NCBI GenBank assembly: GCA_937139405.1
Contig: CAKZPV010000032.1
Span: forward strand, 62,001 to 126,000
Reading direction: 5' to 3'
Origin: an uncultured Nitrospirota bacterium
Lineage (GTDB): Bacteria > Nitrospirota > Nitrospiria > Nitrospirales > UBA8639
DNA: 64,000 nt
Below are positions 17,974 to 27,797 of this stretch, piece by piece. Both the position numbers and the translations under genes were made by a program. Position 1 is the stretch's first letter. Each line of letters opens with the position of its first letter. Under the pieces are notes generated by a model that saw only the letters and a list, made by a program, of their open reading frames with translations, did not search any database and was not told the origin of the DNA.

Positions 17974-19698
17974 TTACACATGAAATTGCGCTTGATACAG
18001 TCCAGCATACAGACCACCTTTTGCTAGTAAGGTCGTATGGTTCCCTTCTTCAACAATGGCTCCAGCATCTAACACCACGATTCGATCGACGGATTGTAAG
18101 GTTGACAATCGGTGAGCAATAATAAAGGTCGTGCGTCCTCGCATTACCTCATCCATCGCGATGCGAATATCGACTTCGGTTTCAGTATCAATATTTGAGG
18201 TCGCTTCATCCATGACAACAATCGGCGGATCTTTCAATAACACACGTGCGATGGCCATGCGTTGTTTTTGACCGACAGATAACTTTACCCCTCGTTCACC
18301 AATCCATGTATCATAGCCTTCGGGAAGAGCTTCTATAAATTCATGAGCTTGAGCTGCCTTGGCTACCGCTTCAATCTGCTCCCGCGATGCGGCTATCTCT
18401 GCATAGGCCAAATTGTCTCGAACCGTTCCGTTAAATAAAAATGGTTCTTGTTGAACAAAGCCAATTTGTTCTCGCAACGTGACTAATGGAAGATCTCGAA
18501 TGTCATAGCCATCCAATTCAATGACACCCGCCCCTACATCATAAAAGCGAAACAGCAGCTTCATCAGAGTGCTTTTTCCAACACCACTCGGTCCAACCAA
18601 GGCCACATGTTCGCCTGGCTCAATTCGCAACGATAACCTTGAAAAAACTGGCGTCTCAGGACGGTAGGCAAAGCTCACATTTCTCCATTCAACTTTTCCC
18701 AACAACCGTGGGTTCTGAGGTCGAATTGTCCCCTGATCCGGCACTTCAGGCTTTGCATCTAATACATCAAAGACTCGTTCTCCTGATGCCAATGCATGTT
18801 GCAACAAATGATTGACTGAATGGATTTGGTTCACCGGCGTATAAAATAACACAAGGTAGGACAAAAACATGATCAACTCTCCGGTCGTCAATCGTCCTGC
18901 CATCACTTCCCCCGCGCCAAACCACACGATCAACACCGTCCCCAAACTTCCAATAAAAATCATACCGGGAGAATACACCGACCACAGGTACATAGCTTTT
19001 AAATTCGCTTGGCTATATTGCTGAGACATGTCTTGAAAGCGGGATCGCTCATAGGGTTGCCGATTAAAGCCCATCGTTTCTCGGATTCCCGACAATGCAT
19101 CTTGGAGGTAACCATTGAGGTCTGCCGCATGTTGTCGAATTTCGCGATAATAACCATGCACTCGACGAGTGAAATAGACACCCCCTACAACTAAAATAGG
19201 AATGGGAATTAAGACTAAAAGCGCTAATTTCCAGTTCATCACAAATAAAATGGTGGTAATGCCCACCAGCGTTAATGTCGCGGTCAGCATACCCTCAAAT
19301 CCATCGATGAATATGCGTTGGACAGGTTCCGTATCATTTACCACTCGCGACATAATTTCTCCGGTTGACCGATTTTCATAGTAGTTCAATGATAATCGCT
19401 GTAAGGCCTCAAACACTTCTTGACGAAGACGGTGTACCACTCGTTGTTCGAGCATGTTGTTAAATCTTATGCGGAGCGAATTACAGAGATTTTTGAGAGC
19501 ATAGGCCAATACAAGTCCAATCAAGACCCATGACAGCAAATCTATATTCTTTGCAGGGAGCACGTCATCAATTACAATTTTAATTAGCCACGGGGGGAGG
19601 AGCTCTAATGCCGTAGTCAAAGCAGCAAAGAAAAATGTCAAACTGACCAACCCCCGGTAGGGACGGAGATAGGTTATAAAACGTAGCAGTGATTTCAC
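17974..19698 (-). CDS. ABC exporter, MsbA-like half-transporter
   Basis: 574 residues: six transmembrane helices in the first 310 residues, then an ATPase. Walker A is VGPSGVGKSTLM near 372. The signature is LSVGQKQRMAIAR, with Val where LSGGQ is usual. Walker B is IVVMDEATSNID and the switch is IIAHRLSTL. It fuses permease and ATPase domains and should work as a homodimer in the inner membrane. Type IV exporters of this class carry lipids, drugs or peptides. Linkage to lipid A genes 0.8 kb away makes MsbA-like lipid export plausible but unproven. The start is a GTG with GAGG upstream. Confidence 0.88.
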   Translation of the reverse strand: MKSLLRFITYLRPYRGLVSLTFFFAALTTALELLPPWLIKIVIDDVLPAKNIDLLSWVLIGLVLAYALKNLCNSLRIRFNNMLEQRVVHRLRQEVFEALQRLSLNYYENRSTGEIMSRVVNDTEPVQRIFIDGFEGMLTATLTLVGITTILFVMNWKLALLVLIPIPILVVGGVYFTRRVHGYYREIRQHAADLNGYLQDALSGIRETMGFNRQPYERSRFQDMSQQYSQANLKAMYLWSVYSPGMIFIGSLGTVLIVWFGAGEVMAGRLTTGELIMFLSYLVLFYTPVNQIHSVNHLLQHALASGERVFDVLDAKPEVPDQGTIRPQNPRLLGKVEWRNVSFAYRPETPVFSRLSLRIEPGEHVALVGPSGVGKSTLMKLLFRFYDVGAGVIELDGYDIRDLPLVTLREQIGFVQQEPFLFNGTVRDNLAYAEIAASREQIEAVAKAAQAHEFIEALPEGYDTWIGERGVKLSVGQKQRMAIARVLLKDPPIVVMDEATSNIDTETEVDIRIAMDEVMRGRTTFIIAHRLSTLQSVDRIVVLDAGAIVEEGNHTTLLAKGGLYAGLYQAQFHV

Positions 19699-19804
19699 AA
19701 AAGCCTCATAACACGTATTCTTGTAGAGCGCGAGACCTGATGAGAGGAACTCCGCTTTCTCGCTACAGAGAGGTAGATATGGTAACGGGAGAAAATGGGT
19801 AGAG

Positions 19805-19822
19805 ACGGCTCAGACGAGCCGT
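19805..19822 (-). terminator. Hairpin at the end of def
   Basis: A perfect 7-bp stem (ACGGCTC and GAGCCGT) with a 4-nt loop begins at the def stop codon. No U-run follows directly, so it could be a weak terminator or an mRNA 3'-end stabiliser. Confidence 0.4.
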
Positions 19823-20352
19823 TAAATCACCGTGGAGGATTCTTCCTTCCAATAGACATCAAATTCTTCCAACTGTGTCAGCGTAGACATGTCCGTCATG
19901 CGATCGATAAATAGTTTTCCAAGCAGGTGATCCATTTCATGTTGAATACATACGGCAAATAGTCCGTTGGCCTCAATATCTTGGAGCACACCCTGACGAT
20001 CATACGCCTGCACACGGACCATGGATGGGCGAACGACCTTTCCACGCATGTTATCAATGCTCAAACACCCTTCCCACATTTCACTTTGCGTTGGTCCATA
20101 AAACACGATTTTTGGATTAATCAAAACCGTTTGGGGAATACCATCACTTCCTTCACATTCCATAACAACCACCTGTTCAGATTGAGCGACTTGAGGTGCT
20201 GCCAAACCAATCCCTTCATATTTCACCATGGTTTCAAACATATCATCCAGAAATTCTTGGAAACGTCGGCTGCCTATCGAAGCAGGATCAACAGGATTCG
20301 CAATTTGTCGAAGAATGGGATTTCCTACTTTTGCAATTGATAGCACAGCCAT
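19822..20352 (-). CDS. def: Peptide deformylase
   Basis: Removes the formyl group from nascent N-terminal Met on the ribosome. All three family motifs are present in the 176-residue protein: GIGLAAPQ (residues 47-54), EGCLS (94-98, Cys96 metal ligand) and QHEMDHLLG with HEMDH at 138-142. AAGGAG precedes the ATG. The C-terminal helix is longer than in E. coli, ending EESSTVI. Confidence 0.95.
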   Translation of the reverse strand: MAVLSIAKVGNPILRQIANPVDPASIGSRRFQEFLDDMFETMVKYEGIGLAAPQVAQSEQVVVMECEGSDGIPQTVLINPKIVFYGPTQSEMWEGCLSIDNMRGKVVRPSMVRVQAYDRQGVLQDIEANGLFAVCIQHEMDHLLGKLFIDRMTDMSTLTQLEEFDVYWKEESSTVI

Positions 20353-20446
20353 ACCAGGTTACTCCTTATGATCGACGTCTATATCCCACATGAAGTATTT
20401 CTTAAAAATTGACCTCAGACATCCTACCAAAATTTATGAGGCTTGC

Positions 20447-21274
20447 TTAGTTCACATTCAAATTCGCTGGGGATTCTGGTGGGGTTGCAGGAGCCGCTCC
20501 ACCGCCGAATCGGTCTTTATTTTCTTCCAACCAGGCCCACCATTCTTTGGCCCATTCTTTTCGTTTTTCTGGTGTCGAAATTTCCCAATCGTGAATGGAG
20601 CCACTAAAACGGGTAAGAATCCAAAATGAATCACGAGCCGTGATTGACACATATTGCTCAGGGTCGGGAATTACACCAATGATGATCGGCAACACTTCTT
20701 TTCGGTGTACATAACGCGCTTCAAACACAGCCGTGTTTCGAATCGTGGAATTGGGGTCTTTGGCCATACCTTCAATAGCCGGAATCACTTGATTCGGATC
20801 TAAGCGAGTTGCCACTCGAAGTGCATGTGATCGAACTTTGGATTCCTCCTTGGGATCCAGGGCTAATTCAACCAAGGCTGGGACGGCCGATGGATCCTTT
20901 ATCATGGATAAGGTTTCGGTAGCATTAAACCGAATTCGAGGTCCGGTCATTTTCAACGCTTTGAGTAAATGAGGAACTGAGTGTTTGCCAAAATGTACAA
21001 ACTCACCTATGGCCCATAGCTCCTGATTGCCCTCCAATAAAGGCAGGAGAGATTCCAACCGCTTCTGTTCCTTCTCGTTTAATTGCTCCGGAGCAGGGGT
21101 CGCATCTTCCCCGGGGTCGTAATCAGGTTGTGGTGGTGGAGAAAATGGCAGTTGAGTCAGATATATCTTAGGAGGATTGTCACTCTGTACCGCCAAAACC
21201 AAATCGGCACCAAGAAAAGACACCAAAGCCAGGCAGGATAAAACGTGAATTCGACGCATGAATGGCAGAATCAT
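20447..21274 (-). CDS. Secreted HEAT-repeat protein
   Basis: A signal peptide (MILPFMRRIHVLSCLALVSFL, cleavage near VLA) followed by a Pro-rich linker and four or so HEAT repeats (LPHLLKALKMTGPRIRFNA, VPALVELALDPKEESKVRS, VIPAIEGMAKDPNSTIRNT). It ends in a Trp-rich acidic region. HEAT arrays bind other proteins; here the site would be periplasmic. The start at 21274 is chosen because AAAGGG lies 7-10 nt before it and none suits the alternatives. It follows def in the same direction after a gap of about 90 nt. It was called secreted from the peptide alone. Confidence 0.72.
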   Translation of the reverse strand: MILPFMRRIHVLSCLALVSFLGADLVLAVQSDNPPKIYLTQLPFSPPPQPDYDPGEDATPAPEQLNEKEQKRLESLLPLLEGNQELWAIGEFVHFGKHSVPHLLKALKMTGPRIRFNATETLSMIKDPSAVPALVELALDPKEESKVRSHALRVATRLDPNQVIPAIEGMAKDPNSTIRNTAVFEARYVHRKEVLPIIIGVIPDPEQYVSITARDSFWILTRFSGSIHDWEISTPEKRKEWAKEWWAWLEENKDRFGGGAAPATPPESPANLNVN

Positions 21275-21481
21275 GAGATGCCCTTTCGTCAGTCTCATAT
21301 CAAAAATAATATGATAAATTAAGTCTAGTGGTAGGAGGCTAAAACGGTCAAGCCAACTTCATTTCTTGACTCAGGATTTAACTCTCAACAGCTCCAATAA
21401 TAAACCTTCAGCTCAGTCCAAGCCGAATCCCCCTGAAGGACAACGCGACATCATTCTTGATAAACCAGGCGACTCAATCCA

Positions 21482-22195
21482 TCATCGATTGCTCTCCAAA
21501 CACGTCACAATACCTGAACAAGAGTCAGAGAGCCCAATACAAGCAGCAACGGTTAAAGATACTGGCTGTTCATATATTTCCTGCGATACGCCCACCTGTA
21601 AAATCTTTCCAGCAGACATCATGCGGATATTATCTGAGAGCATAAGCGCTTCATCCTGTTTATGCGTCACACAAATAAACGTGGCGTTGACTTCTTGTTG
21701 CAACCGCTTAAGTTCTCTTTCATTTCTTGTTGTAGCTGCCGATCTAAGACTGCTAAGGGTTCACCTAGCAGGAGGATAACAGGGCGATTGACCAAGGCAA
21801 TGACAAGGCGACGCGTTGTGCTTCACCTCCAGACAATTAGGAAGACAAGCGCTACATTTTCCTTTCCAATCAAACCAGAACAGTCATATTCCTCACTTCT
21901 GCTTGAATAGCTTGCTTTGCCTGGTTCTGCATCTTCAGGCCAAAGGCAATTTTCTCAAACACCGTCATATGAGAGAACAGAGCATCCAGTTGAAAAACCA
22001 CATGCACACAATGAACATGAGGGAAATCCTCGTTGACGATTTACTGTTCAAGCGCAATCGGCCCGGAAGCAGGAACATCCAACCCCGCTATGAATCGAAG
22101 AATAGTCCTTTTCCCAGACCCATAGGCAACACGATCGAAAATGATTCTCCGCTAAGAATGTTCAACGACACATGATTAACCGTAACCATGACCAT
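21482..22195 (-). pseudogene. Decayed PotA-like ABC transporter ATPase
   Basis: Translation across frames recovers an ABC ATPase of the polyamine (PotA) type. A first part reads VTVNHVSLNILSGESF, then a damaged Walker A (MGLGKRTILRFIAGLDVP), then FQLDALFSHMTVFEKIAFGL, then LSGGEAQRVALVIALVNRP, then ATFICVTHKQDEALMLSDN and EIYEQP. Several frameshifts and at least one in-frame stop separate these. The Walker A glycines and serine are altered, so it cannot be functional. The matching permease genes are absent, so a polyamine transporter has been lost here. Confidence 0.8.
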
Positions 22196-22375
22196 GATTT
22201 TCACAATATTATCAAGCACAACAGTAGATAACACCGGGAAAACTTCCACTAGGACAAATACAAGGACGGCTTTGAGTCCGACGAGATTCTAGGGAGAGAA
22301 GAAAAAAGAAGTCAATGTGAGAAAGACAACACAGAAGCGTTTTCAGAGCATCTTGTCAATTGATTCAGCAAAAGC
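22196..22375. other. Short non-coding spacer
   Basis: Nothing protein-like was found between the decayed ATPase and the small HEAT protein. Confidence 0.4.
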
Positions 22376-22609
22376 CTACCGATTTTTCACGCTCATCCGC
22401 ATCAGGGATTGCAACACAGCTTCTTGAACGGTCGAGCAGGGATCTTCAAGTGCAGTCGTCAAAGCTTCAAGGGCTAATCGTTGGTCAGATACCCCTGTGG
22501 TATCACCACCCAATTGAATGGCTGCATCCAAGCGGATATCTGGATCTTGATGAAATAACAGCGTGCGCGACGATCCTTCAATGTTTTTGTGACCAGTTTT
22601 TATATACAT
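22376..22609 (-). CDS. Small HEAT-like protein, 77 aa
   Basis: Two helical repeats of HEAT type (DPDIRLDAAIQLGGDT and EALTTALEDPCSTVQEAV) in a soluble protein without a signal peptide. The start (MYIKTGHKN) is fixed by AAGGAGATGGGGC upstream of the ATG. Related in fold to the secreted HEAT-repeat protein 1.1 kb downstream on the same strand, with the decayed PotA-like gene lying between them, but sequence similarity is weak. Function unknown. Confidence 0.55.
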   Translation of the reverse strand: MYIKTGHKNIEGSSRTLLFHQDPDIRLDAAIQLGGDTTGVSDQRLALEALTTALEDPCSTVQEAVLQSLMRMSVKNR

Positions 22610-22840
22610 GCCCCATCTCCTTTTGCTGAATCCATTGCGTATTAGAGAATCCATCGGTTCTGCCTACCGACGTCTTAAGTCAATTGGTTAAGATATTGGA
22701 GGTTTTTCGATTGTAAAGACCGTCGTTACTTGATCCTCTTTTATTCATTTTCTCTGATTACTGCTTTAGGAATAGTCGGACTCTGCATCAGAATAAGAAA
22801 AATCAAACATCTCAAGGGAAATCACGTAGCACACCTGCTA

Positions 22841-23224
22841 CTACAGGGCAGATGAATGGACGCTAAGAGTTTCCATGACAGGTTGCTCCTGAGTCAGAAT
22901 TTCATCCATTGAATTGTAGATTCGCACCAACTTGGAGAAATTGACAAATTCGAGCATTTCCCGAACCATGGGACGAGGATTGACCAGACTCAAACGAATA
23001 TGCTGCCGGTTAAGATGATGATAAGTCAAAAACAATTTCCCCAATCCACGGCTATCAATTGTCGTCAATGCTTGAAGATTCAAAAGAATATGCCGACCTT
23101 GGGCTTCTTGTGCTTGATAGACCGCTGACTCGAGAACGTGCTCGGCTTGTGCATCCAAGCATGCCCCAAGAGTAATCACATGCATATTTGAATGAGGGTT
23201 AGGTAGTGTAGACACGCGATTCAT
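22841..23224 (-). CDS. STAS-domain anti-sigma-factor antagonist
   Basis: 127 residues forming one STAS domain. The phosphorylatable helix motif is DSRGLGK at residues 57-63 with Ser58, and the central strand is HILLNLQAL. In partner-switching systems such proteins bind an anti-sigma kinase according to phosphorylation state. No kinase or phosphatase gene is next to it. It lies 67 nt downstream of a second STAS gene in the same direction, so the two are probably cotranscribed. Confidence 0.85.
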   Translation of the reverse strand: MNRVSTLPNPHSNMHVITLGACLDAQAEHVLESAVYQAQEAQGRHILLNLQALTTIDSRGLGKLFLTYHHLNRQHIRLSLVNPRPMVREMLEFVNFSKLVRIYNSMDEILTQEQPVMETLSVHSSAL

Positions 23225-23291
23225 GATTAGCCCATCTTTTCGGTTTTCGACCAGAGCAACTTAAGACATCCACACCGTTTTACCATCACCT

Positions 23292-23624
23292 CTACGCAAC
23301 CGATCGAACTTCTGGTTTATGTTGCACAATCGGAATAACTGTGGCCAAATTAACCAAATGCAATAATTCTTCAACCGATGGCCTAGGATTCATGACCGTG
23401 AGCGCAGCACCTTTTTTTCGCAAAGAATGATAGAGAAGCAATAATTTGCCTAGTCCTGCACTATCCATCGACGATACTTTTGAAAAATCAAGAACCACTT
23501 GCGTACACGGACGCCCTTCTCCTTCATCTAAGGCTGTTTCCACTGGTACTCGAGCGGTTTTATCAAACCGGCCCGATAGCAATAAAACTCGAATCTGTTT
23601 GTCCCATCGCGTCATGACTAACAT
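23292..23624 (-). CDS. STAS-domain anti-sigma-factor antagonist
   Basis: 110 residues with a canonical STAS motif DSAGLGK (residues 54-60, Ser55) and the strand TQVVLDFSKV. The start at 23624 is chosen because a strong GGGAGGG ribosome site lies about 8 nt before it; the frame extends a little further upstream. The conserved PRPSVEELLHLVNL end closely parallels PRPMVREMLEFVNF of the neighbouring STAS gene, so the pair arose by duplication. It may act as the partner-switch input for a regulator encoded elsewhere. Confidence 0.85.
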   Translation of the reverse strand: MLVMTRWDKQIRVLLLSGRFDKTARVPVETALDEGEGRPCTQVVLDFSKVSSMDSAGLGKLLLLYHSLRKKGAALTVMNPRPSVEELLHLVNLATVIPIVQHKPEVRSVA

Positions 23625-24054
23625 GAACCATTCCCTCCCTTTGTTCGCTGCCACATTACTCTCATGCTACAAACCTTCAAACGTCTCTACAACTCTGTCT
23701 TCAGCAACCCACGTGCCAGGCAATCAACCTTCTAGAGCTGGCATTTGGCAGAAGGAATATTCGTGAAAATTTCGAGATTTCAAAGCGATAAGACTAGATG
23801 AAAATCAATTCTCATATCCAAATAATATATCGACACGGTGCAGACCTTACCCCATAGGAAAAAATGTTCCATAAGCCGACGATCTGCGGAGAGCAGACTG
23901 CTAGGAAATACAGAGGATATGGGCTAAGGGAAGGGTGGGGAATTGAGAAAGAAAAAATAACTGAGGACGTAGCTTAGAATGAAACACAGTGATTCCCTCT
24001 GGAACTATCATTAAGACCGCCTTCAACAAATTCCAAAATCAAAGAAGTAGTTTT
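23625..24054. other. Non-coding gap of about 430 nt
   Basis: It should contain the promoter of the two STAS genes. No protein-like frame or clear promoter boxes were found. Confidence 0.45.
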
Positions 24055-24444
24055 TCATTCGTCAGGGGCAGAATGGATTACTATCCGTTCATCATTGTCA
24101 CTTTCCACATCTGTCATAACATGACGCGACGGCGAAGGATTTTCACTAGAACAACCCTCATCATCAGTCACAGCCGAAATACAAAGCTCTTTTCGATCAC
24201 GGACGACAACCTCAACATTACCTTCAGTCCGAACGAAGGCTGCTGCCAACACATTCATTATATGATTGAGAGCCTGGGCTTTCTCCGCAGGACTTCCATT
24301 TGGATCAATGGTCATGACTATATCGGTATCCATTGGCGTCTCGCCGAACGATAAATCGATAGTTCCTAATGGCAACCCAATGATAAGGACGACGAATCCC
24401 ACAAAAGCATAGATTTTTGAGGTATGAACGTTCGTATAAGACAT
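24055..24444 (-). CDS. Membrane-anchored or secreted hypothetical, 129 aa
   Basis: A hydrophobic helix at residues 11-33 (IYAFVGFVVLIIGLPLG) leads into a soluble region with MTIDPNGSPAEKAQALNH and a Cys pair (ELCISAV, EGCSS). It ends in a very acidic tail. AGGGAGGG precedes the ATG, a ribosome site very similar to that of the neighbouring STAS gene. No recognised domain. Confidence 0.62.
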   Translation of the reverse strand: MSYTNVHTSKIYAFVGFVVLIIGLPLGTIDLSFGETPMDTDIVMTIDPNGSPAEKAQALNHIMNVLAAAFVRTEGNVEVVVRDRKELCISAVTDDEGCSSENPSPSRHVMTDVESDNDERIVIHSAPDE

Positions 24445-24999
24445 AATTTTTCCCTCCCTTAGACATTGTCGGACAATAACGTAGCGCTCTTTACGTCAAA
24501 AGATGATTCACCCTATAAATACGGTATAGAAGGCAGTCAAACAAAGTAAAGAATGACTCCGTTCAAAATTTGAGTACGTCTTCGCGGGATAGGGTTAGGC
24601 ATTCACTTCAGACACCTCGTTTCTAGACTTCTCCTCAGCTCAAGAAAGCTTTTGTGTATAGAGATCGTTAGCGAAGAAGTGAATTTCTTGCTAGCTGCAG
24701 ATTCTTCTGCCCTCTAGTTATCCTTCATCTCCACCTCATACATACAGCCAGTGGCCAATGCAACTAAAGTCGACAAATCTTTGGATCGACGGGATAAGGA
24801 TACGGCCCTAAACCCTCGAGAGAAATGCTCAGAATGAATGAAATAAATGAGTAGTGGAACAAACAGAAAAAGTGTAGTTGAACCGTGAAAAATATTTGAA
24901 GGCAGGATGTCGACCTCGTTGTCATTGCTGGAATAATGCTACGCGATTAGAAACGAGTCTGAGCTTTAAACAATACGGGCCGAGAGAAGGCATGACGGC
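24445..24999. other. Non-coding gap
   Basis: No protein-like frame with a ribosome site, tRNA-like fold or repeat was found in this stretch. Confidence 0.45.
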
Positions 25000-25149
25000 T
25001 CATCGCCCTGGCAAAAACCGACTCACAAAAACCACGAAAGCTACAATCCCTGTTACCCACAACCACACAAGCATCATTTCCATAACCATGATATGGCTAA
25101 ATATATTCCCAACCACAGGATCCCCGCAGACATCAGAAGACACCACCAT
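25000..25149 (-). CDS. Possible small membrane protein, 49 aa
   Basis: An ATG-started frame gives a 49-residue product. It begins MVVSSDVCGDPVVGN and continues with a Met-, Trp- and Val-rich transmembrane helix (MVMEMMLVWLWVTGIVAFVV), ending in RFLPGR. The positive-inside end and compact hydrophobic helix look like a real single-span protein. No strong ribosome site is visible, so confidence is limited. Confidence 0.4.
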   Translation of the reverse strand: MVVSSDVCGDPVVGNIFSHIMVMEMMLVWLWVTGIVAFVVFVSRFLPGR

Positions 25150-25865
25150 CCAACATGCTTCGAGGATTTTTCTCCCTCACATTGGTAGCCATCACGTGTT
25201 CTCATATCCATATACATTTACCTGGGTATATTTACATTCTACCGAATATGATTCACTCCTCACTATTACCCAAAGGAACGAGAGGTTTCTATAGACCCAC
25301 AGACGTACTGTTACCTCTCCTAAGATATGCATGAAGCCATACCCACAAAAAATTTGAGAGACCGATTCGTGTACTGAAATCAAGTAACCAGGAATCGTAG
25401 AAGCGCGCGAGCAGACCTTTACCTAAGTATAGTACCCTTCACAATAGAGAGAGTCGGTCGAGAAATTTAGTGAGGTGAGAGTTGTACAATCCTTTACGGC
25501 TAGTCCTCTCTGACCACAGAATAAACCACTCACTATCTTAAAAGATTTTTACGGAAGGCAAGACCAGCAGAAGATTAGCATGCTTTGCGGCATACTGGCA
25601 CAATTTGATAATTACAAGCAGGAGTGAATGTGGTAACGGCCTCAAAGATTCTTGGACATCACACGATTCAGACAAACATTGGGTATCTGCATTTGGTTCA
25701 AGGCCATATAGCCGCAACAATTAATCGTAGATCATTGATTGTGGATGGGAAAAAATGATTTTCAAGTCGATGGTGAAACAAAAAAACAGAATTAACATAA
25801 TCTTATCTACATAAAATATCAGTCGTAAAAATAGGGGGTGAAATTTACAACAGATTCGTTTATTC
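25150..25865. other. Gene-free DNA left of the tRNA fragment
   Basis: About 700 nt that is AT-rich and has only short, poorly composed frames. It adjoins the tRNA-Leu fragment and may be degenerate island or chromosomal joint sequence. Confidence 0.4.
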
Positions 25866-25921
25866 GGTGCCGGAGGCCGGGCTCGAACCGGTAGTGGCCG
25901 TTAAGCCCGAGGGATTTTAAG
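25866..25921 (-). other. 3' fragment of tRNA-Leu(UAA), att-like
   Basis: Minus-strand sequence runs CTTAAAATCCCTCGGGCTTA and continues through the variable arm, T arm (GGTTCGAGC) and acceptor CTCCGGC. The half 5' of the anticodon loop is missing. The T stem has an A-C mismatch and the terminal CCA has become CCG, so this copy is more decayed than the one at 33.04 kb. Integrases of the tyrosine family use tRNA anticodon loops as crossover sites, so this is read as an old attachment site. Confidence 0.75.
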
Positions 25922-26008
25922 ACCTTCCAAGAGGATTGTTCACACGTCAATAAAACCGCGCAATTCCCCTTCCCTGCTTGCTGAAACATGGGAGGACCCT
26001 TCATCTTT

Positions 26009-26036
26009 TTTCACCATGTTTCACTTCTTTTCACCT
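26009..26036 (-). repeat. Three short direct repeats of GTGAAA type
   Basis: On the minus strand three units of about 10 nt, each starting GTGAAA, lie about 90 nt from the tRNA-Leu fragment. The arrangement parallels the 12-nt repeats beside the second fragment. Role unknown; relic of an integrase end is one possibility. Confidence 0.4.
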
Positions 26037-26535
26037 CGGCTGTCTCTCTTTCTAAGACCTATTTAACACCTGGTTTCTAAGAGGAGGATTTATTCTCAGT
26101 GTAGTGCAAGAGGGGTGGGGGTTAAAAAAACTCAAGCTTTACCACTAGCGTTATAAGAAGTGTGGGAAATTTTTCCAAAAATTCAAATACAGATAATATG
26201 ACCTATATGTGATTAGTTTTTCCTAAAGAAATATTTTCACAATGTTTAGGGGCCGTGCGAAGCCTAATCGCTGCGGCCGCGTTAGAGAGATACCAGGTTT
26301 AAATGGCCCTCTCATCAATATGACGGTCTTGGAATTTTTGACGTTTAATCAACCAGTCACTGTTTACACATTTAAACCCCATCCGTGAAATACGGTCCGA
26401 GGAAAACTCGGCGTGAATATATATGCACGTGCTTCGTGTTTACCTATGACCTCTATGCTTTCTCTTTATCTCCTCTGAAAAGATTTCGAGAATTTAAAGC
26501 GATGAGTCTATAATTTTGATTTATCAATGGGTAGC
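26037..26535. other. Non-coding gap of about 500 nt
   Basis: AT-rich DNA without protein-like frames. It includes a G/C-rich patch (GCTGCGGCCGC) at about 26270. No RNA gene was recognised. Confidence 0.4.
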
Positions 26536-27276
26536 CTAACCACCTGAGGAACGTCGTGAAGGGGGAATTAGACGGCGGGGGGCAGGTCGAGAAGAACCGA
26601 TTCGGGGTTGAGCAGTAACAATAATGTCTCCAATAGAAAACCTGCCATTTACTCCCAATTCATTCGTCATATCACCGAAACCAATTCTGGGTATTCCCTC
26701 CCACTCCTCTCGTGTTAAAGCCAGGGTTTCATCCACGTATACTTTAGCCACTCGTGAATCGTTTACTCTTAAGGTGTAGGTATGGAAGGTGTCCGTCGTA
26801 TCCATCGTAAACATCTCGGTCTCGTCTCCCCATCCAATGGCGTTCTCATCAAAGAAGAGGATTTGACTTCTTGGGCTTCCAGTGAAGTTATCAGAGGGGT
26901 CTTTGGTAGACCCGTAAAACATAATGCCGGCATCGTACAAATTGTGGGATCGTTCCACTTTGTGGACTTTCAACGTGAACTCGATGGAGAATCCCCCATC
27001 AAAATCAAAAGGAACATCCTTATAAAACCATACGACTGCTTTGCCTGGACGTTGGTCATCATTACTTAGGACTCCAATTGTATTGAGTGTTAACGTCTGA
27101 CCATCGGTCACGATGTCGACAGGGCTCACAGCATTGGACATAACCAACCAACCTTTATCTTGTGGTAACTGTGAACCATTTAACATGGTCGCTTGTCTCG
27201 ATTGGGCTCCCCCACACCCAACAAAGAAGAACACCGAAACTAGGGCAAATGGAATAATGATCTTTCTCACCCGCAT
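26536..27276 (-). CDS. Lipoprotein with a LamG-like domain
   Basis: 246 residues. The lipoprotein signal (MRVRKIIIPFALVSVFFFVGC) ends in a lipobox Cys at about residue 21, followed by GGAQS. The body is beta-rich and resembles concanavalin/LamG-type or DUF1080-type jelly rolls: GFSIEFTLKVHKVERS, DAGIMFYG, FHTYTLRVNDSRVAKVYVDE. It ends in a basic Pro/Arg/Ser tail. AGGGGG precedes the ATG at 27274-27276. Membrane-anchored and probably glycan- or protein-binding, but no active site is seen. Confidence 0.72.
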   Translation of the reverse strand: MRVRKIIIPFALVSVFFFVGCGGAQSRQATMLNGSQLPQDKGWLVMSNAVSPVDIVTDGQTLTLNTIGVLSNDDQRPGKAVVWFYKDVPFDFDGGFSIEFTLKVHKVERSHNLYDAGIMFYGSTKDPSDNFTGSPRSQILFFDENAIGWGDETEMFTMDTTDTFHTYTLRVNDSRVAKVYVDETLALTREEWEGIPRIGFGDMTNELGVNGRFSIGDIIVTAQPRIGSSRPAPRRLIPPSRRSSGG

Positions 27277-27540
27277 GACAGACCCCCTTGCAACAAGGCT
27301 TACCAAAAAGGAAAAGATATCGGAAATAGTCTTATATTTTTTAATTGATTGGAAATCACAACATCCCGTCACATGTCCTAGGATACGCCCCTTTACCTCA
27401 TCGCACAAACATGCCCCATACCCTTAACGAGTAATGAGATTAAACGAACTCAAAGCAAAAGAACAGGGCCTGCATGCGCCACATGTTTATCTGTAGAGAG
27501 GTTTAATGCACCGACCGATTCTCTTGGTTGCCCTGATCCA

Positions 27541-27797
27541 AACGACATGCTTGGATGTGCTGTTCACTTTTATGAATAGATCCACCATCAGGCGAAAGAC
27601 GGCTTCTTGAATCCCTAGCGCATGGCTTGCCGTGACCCTGCAACATTAAGAAGACATTCTAGTGGTGGAGGATAAATTACGTACTCATCGTAGTTATTCA
27701 GTTCTTCATCACCAGCTGGCCACATCATCATGTCCCTAACGGCTTGCTTGGACATGGCAATCGACTGATGGCAGCTTATCCGACTTAATTCCCCCAC
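27541..27797 (-). pseudogene. Broken copy of the molybdenum-carrier-like gene
   Basis: The segment SKQAVRDMMMWPAGDEELNN plus YDEYVIYPPPLECLLNVAGS matches the C-terminal third of the intact gene at 28.4-29.0 kb. After a frame change the sequence continues GIQEAVFRLMVDLFIKVNST, again matching. The N-terminal two thirds are absent. It is a partial, frame-shifted duplicate; the start codon in this frame is accidental. Confidence 0.75.

Noticed and set aside
22690..22860. Plus-strand frame with a hydrophobic helix (YLILFYSFSLITALGIVGLC)
   Set aside because: No ATG or ribosome site, and it runs into the end of the STAS gene on the other strand.
24878..25294. 138-aa plus-strand frame
   Set aside because: Thr/His/Ile-rich low-quality composition and no ribosome site; the opposite strand holds a better small membrane frame.
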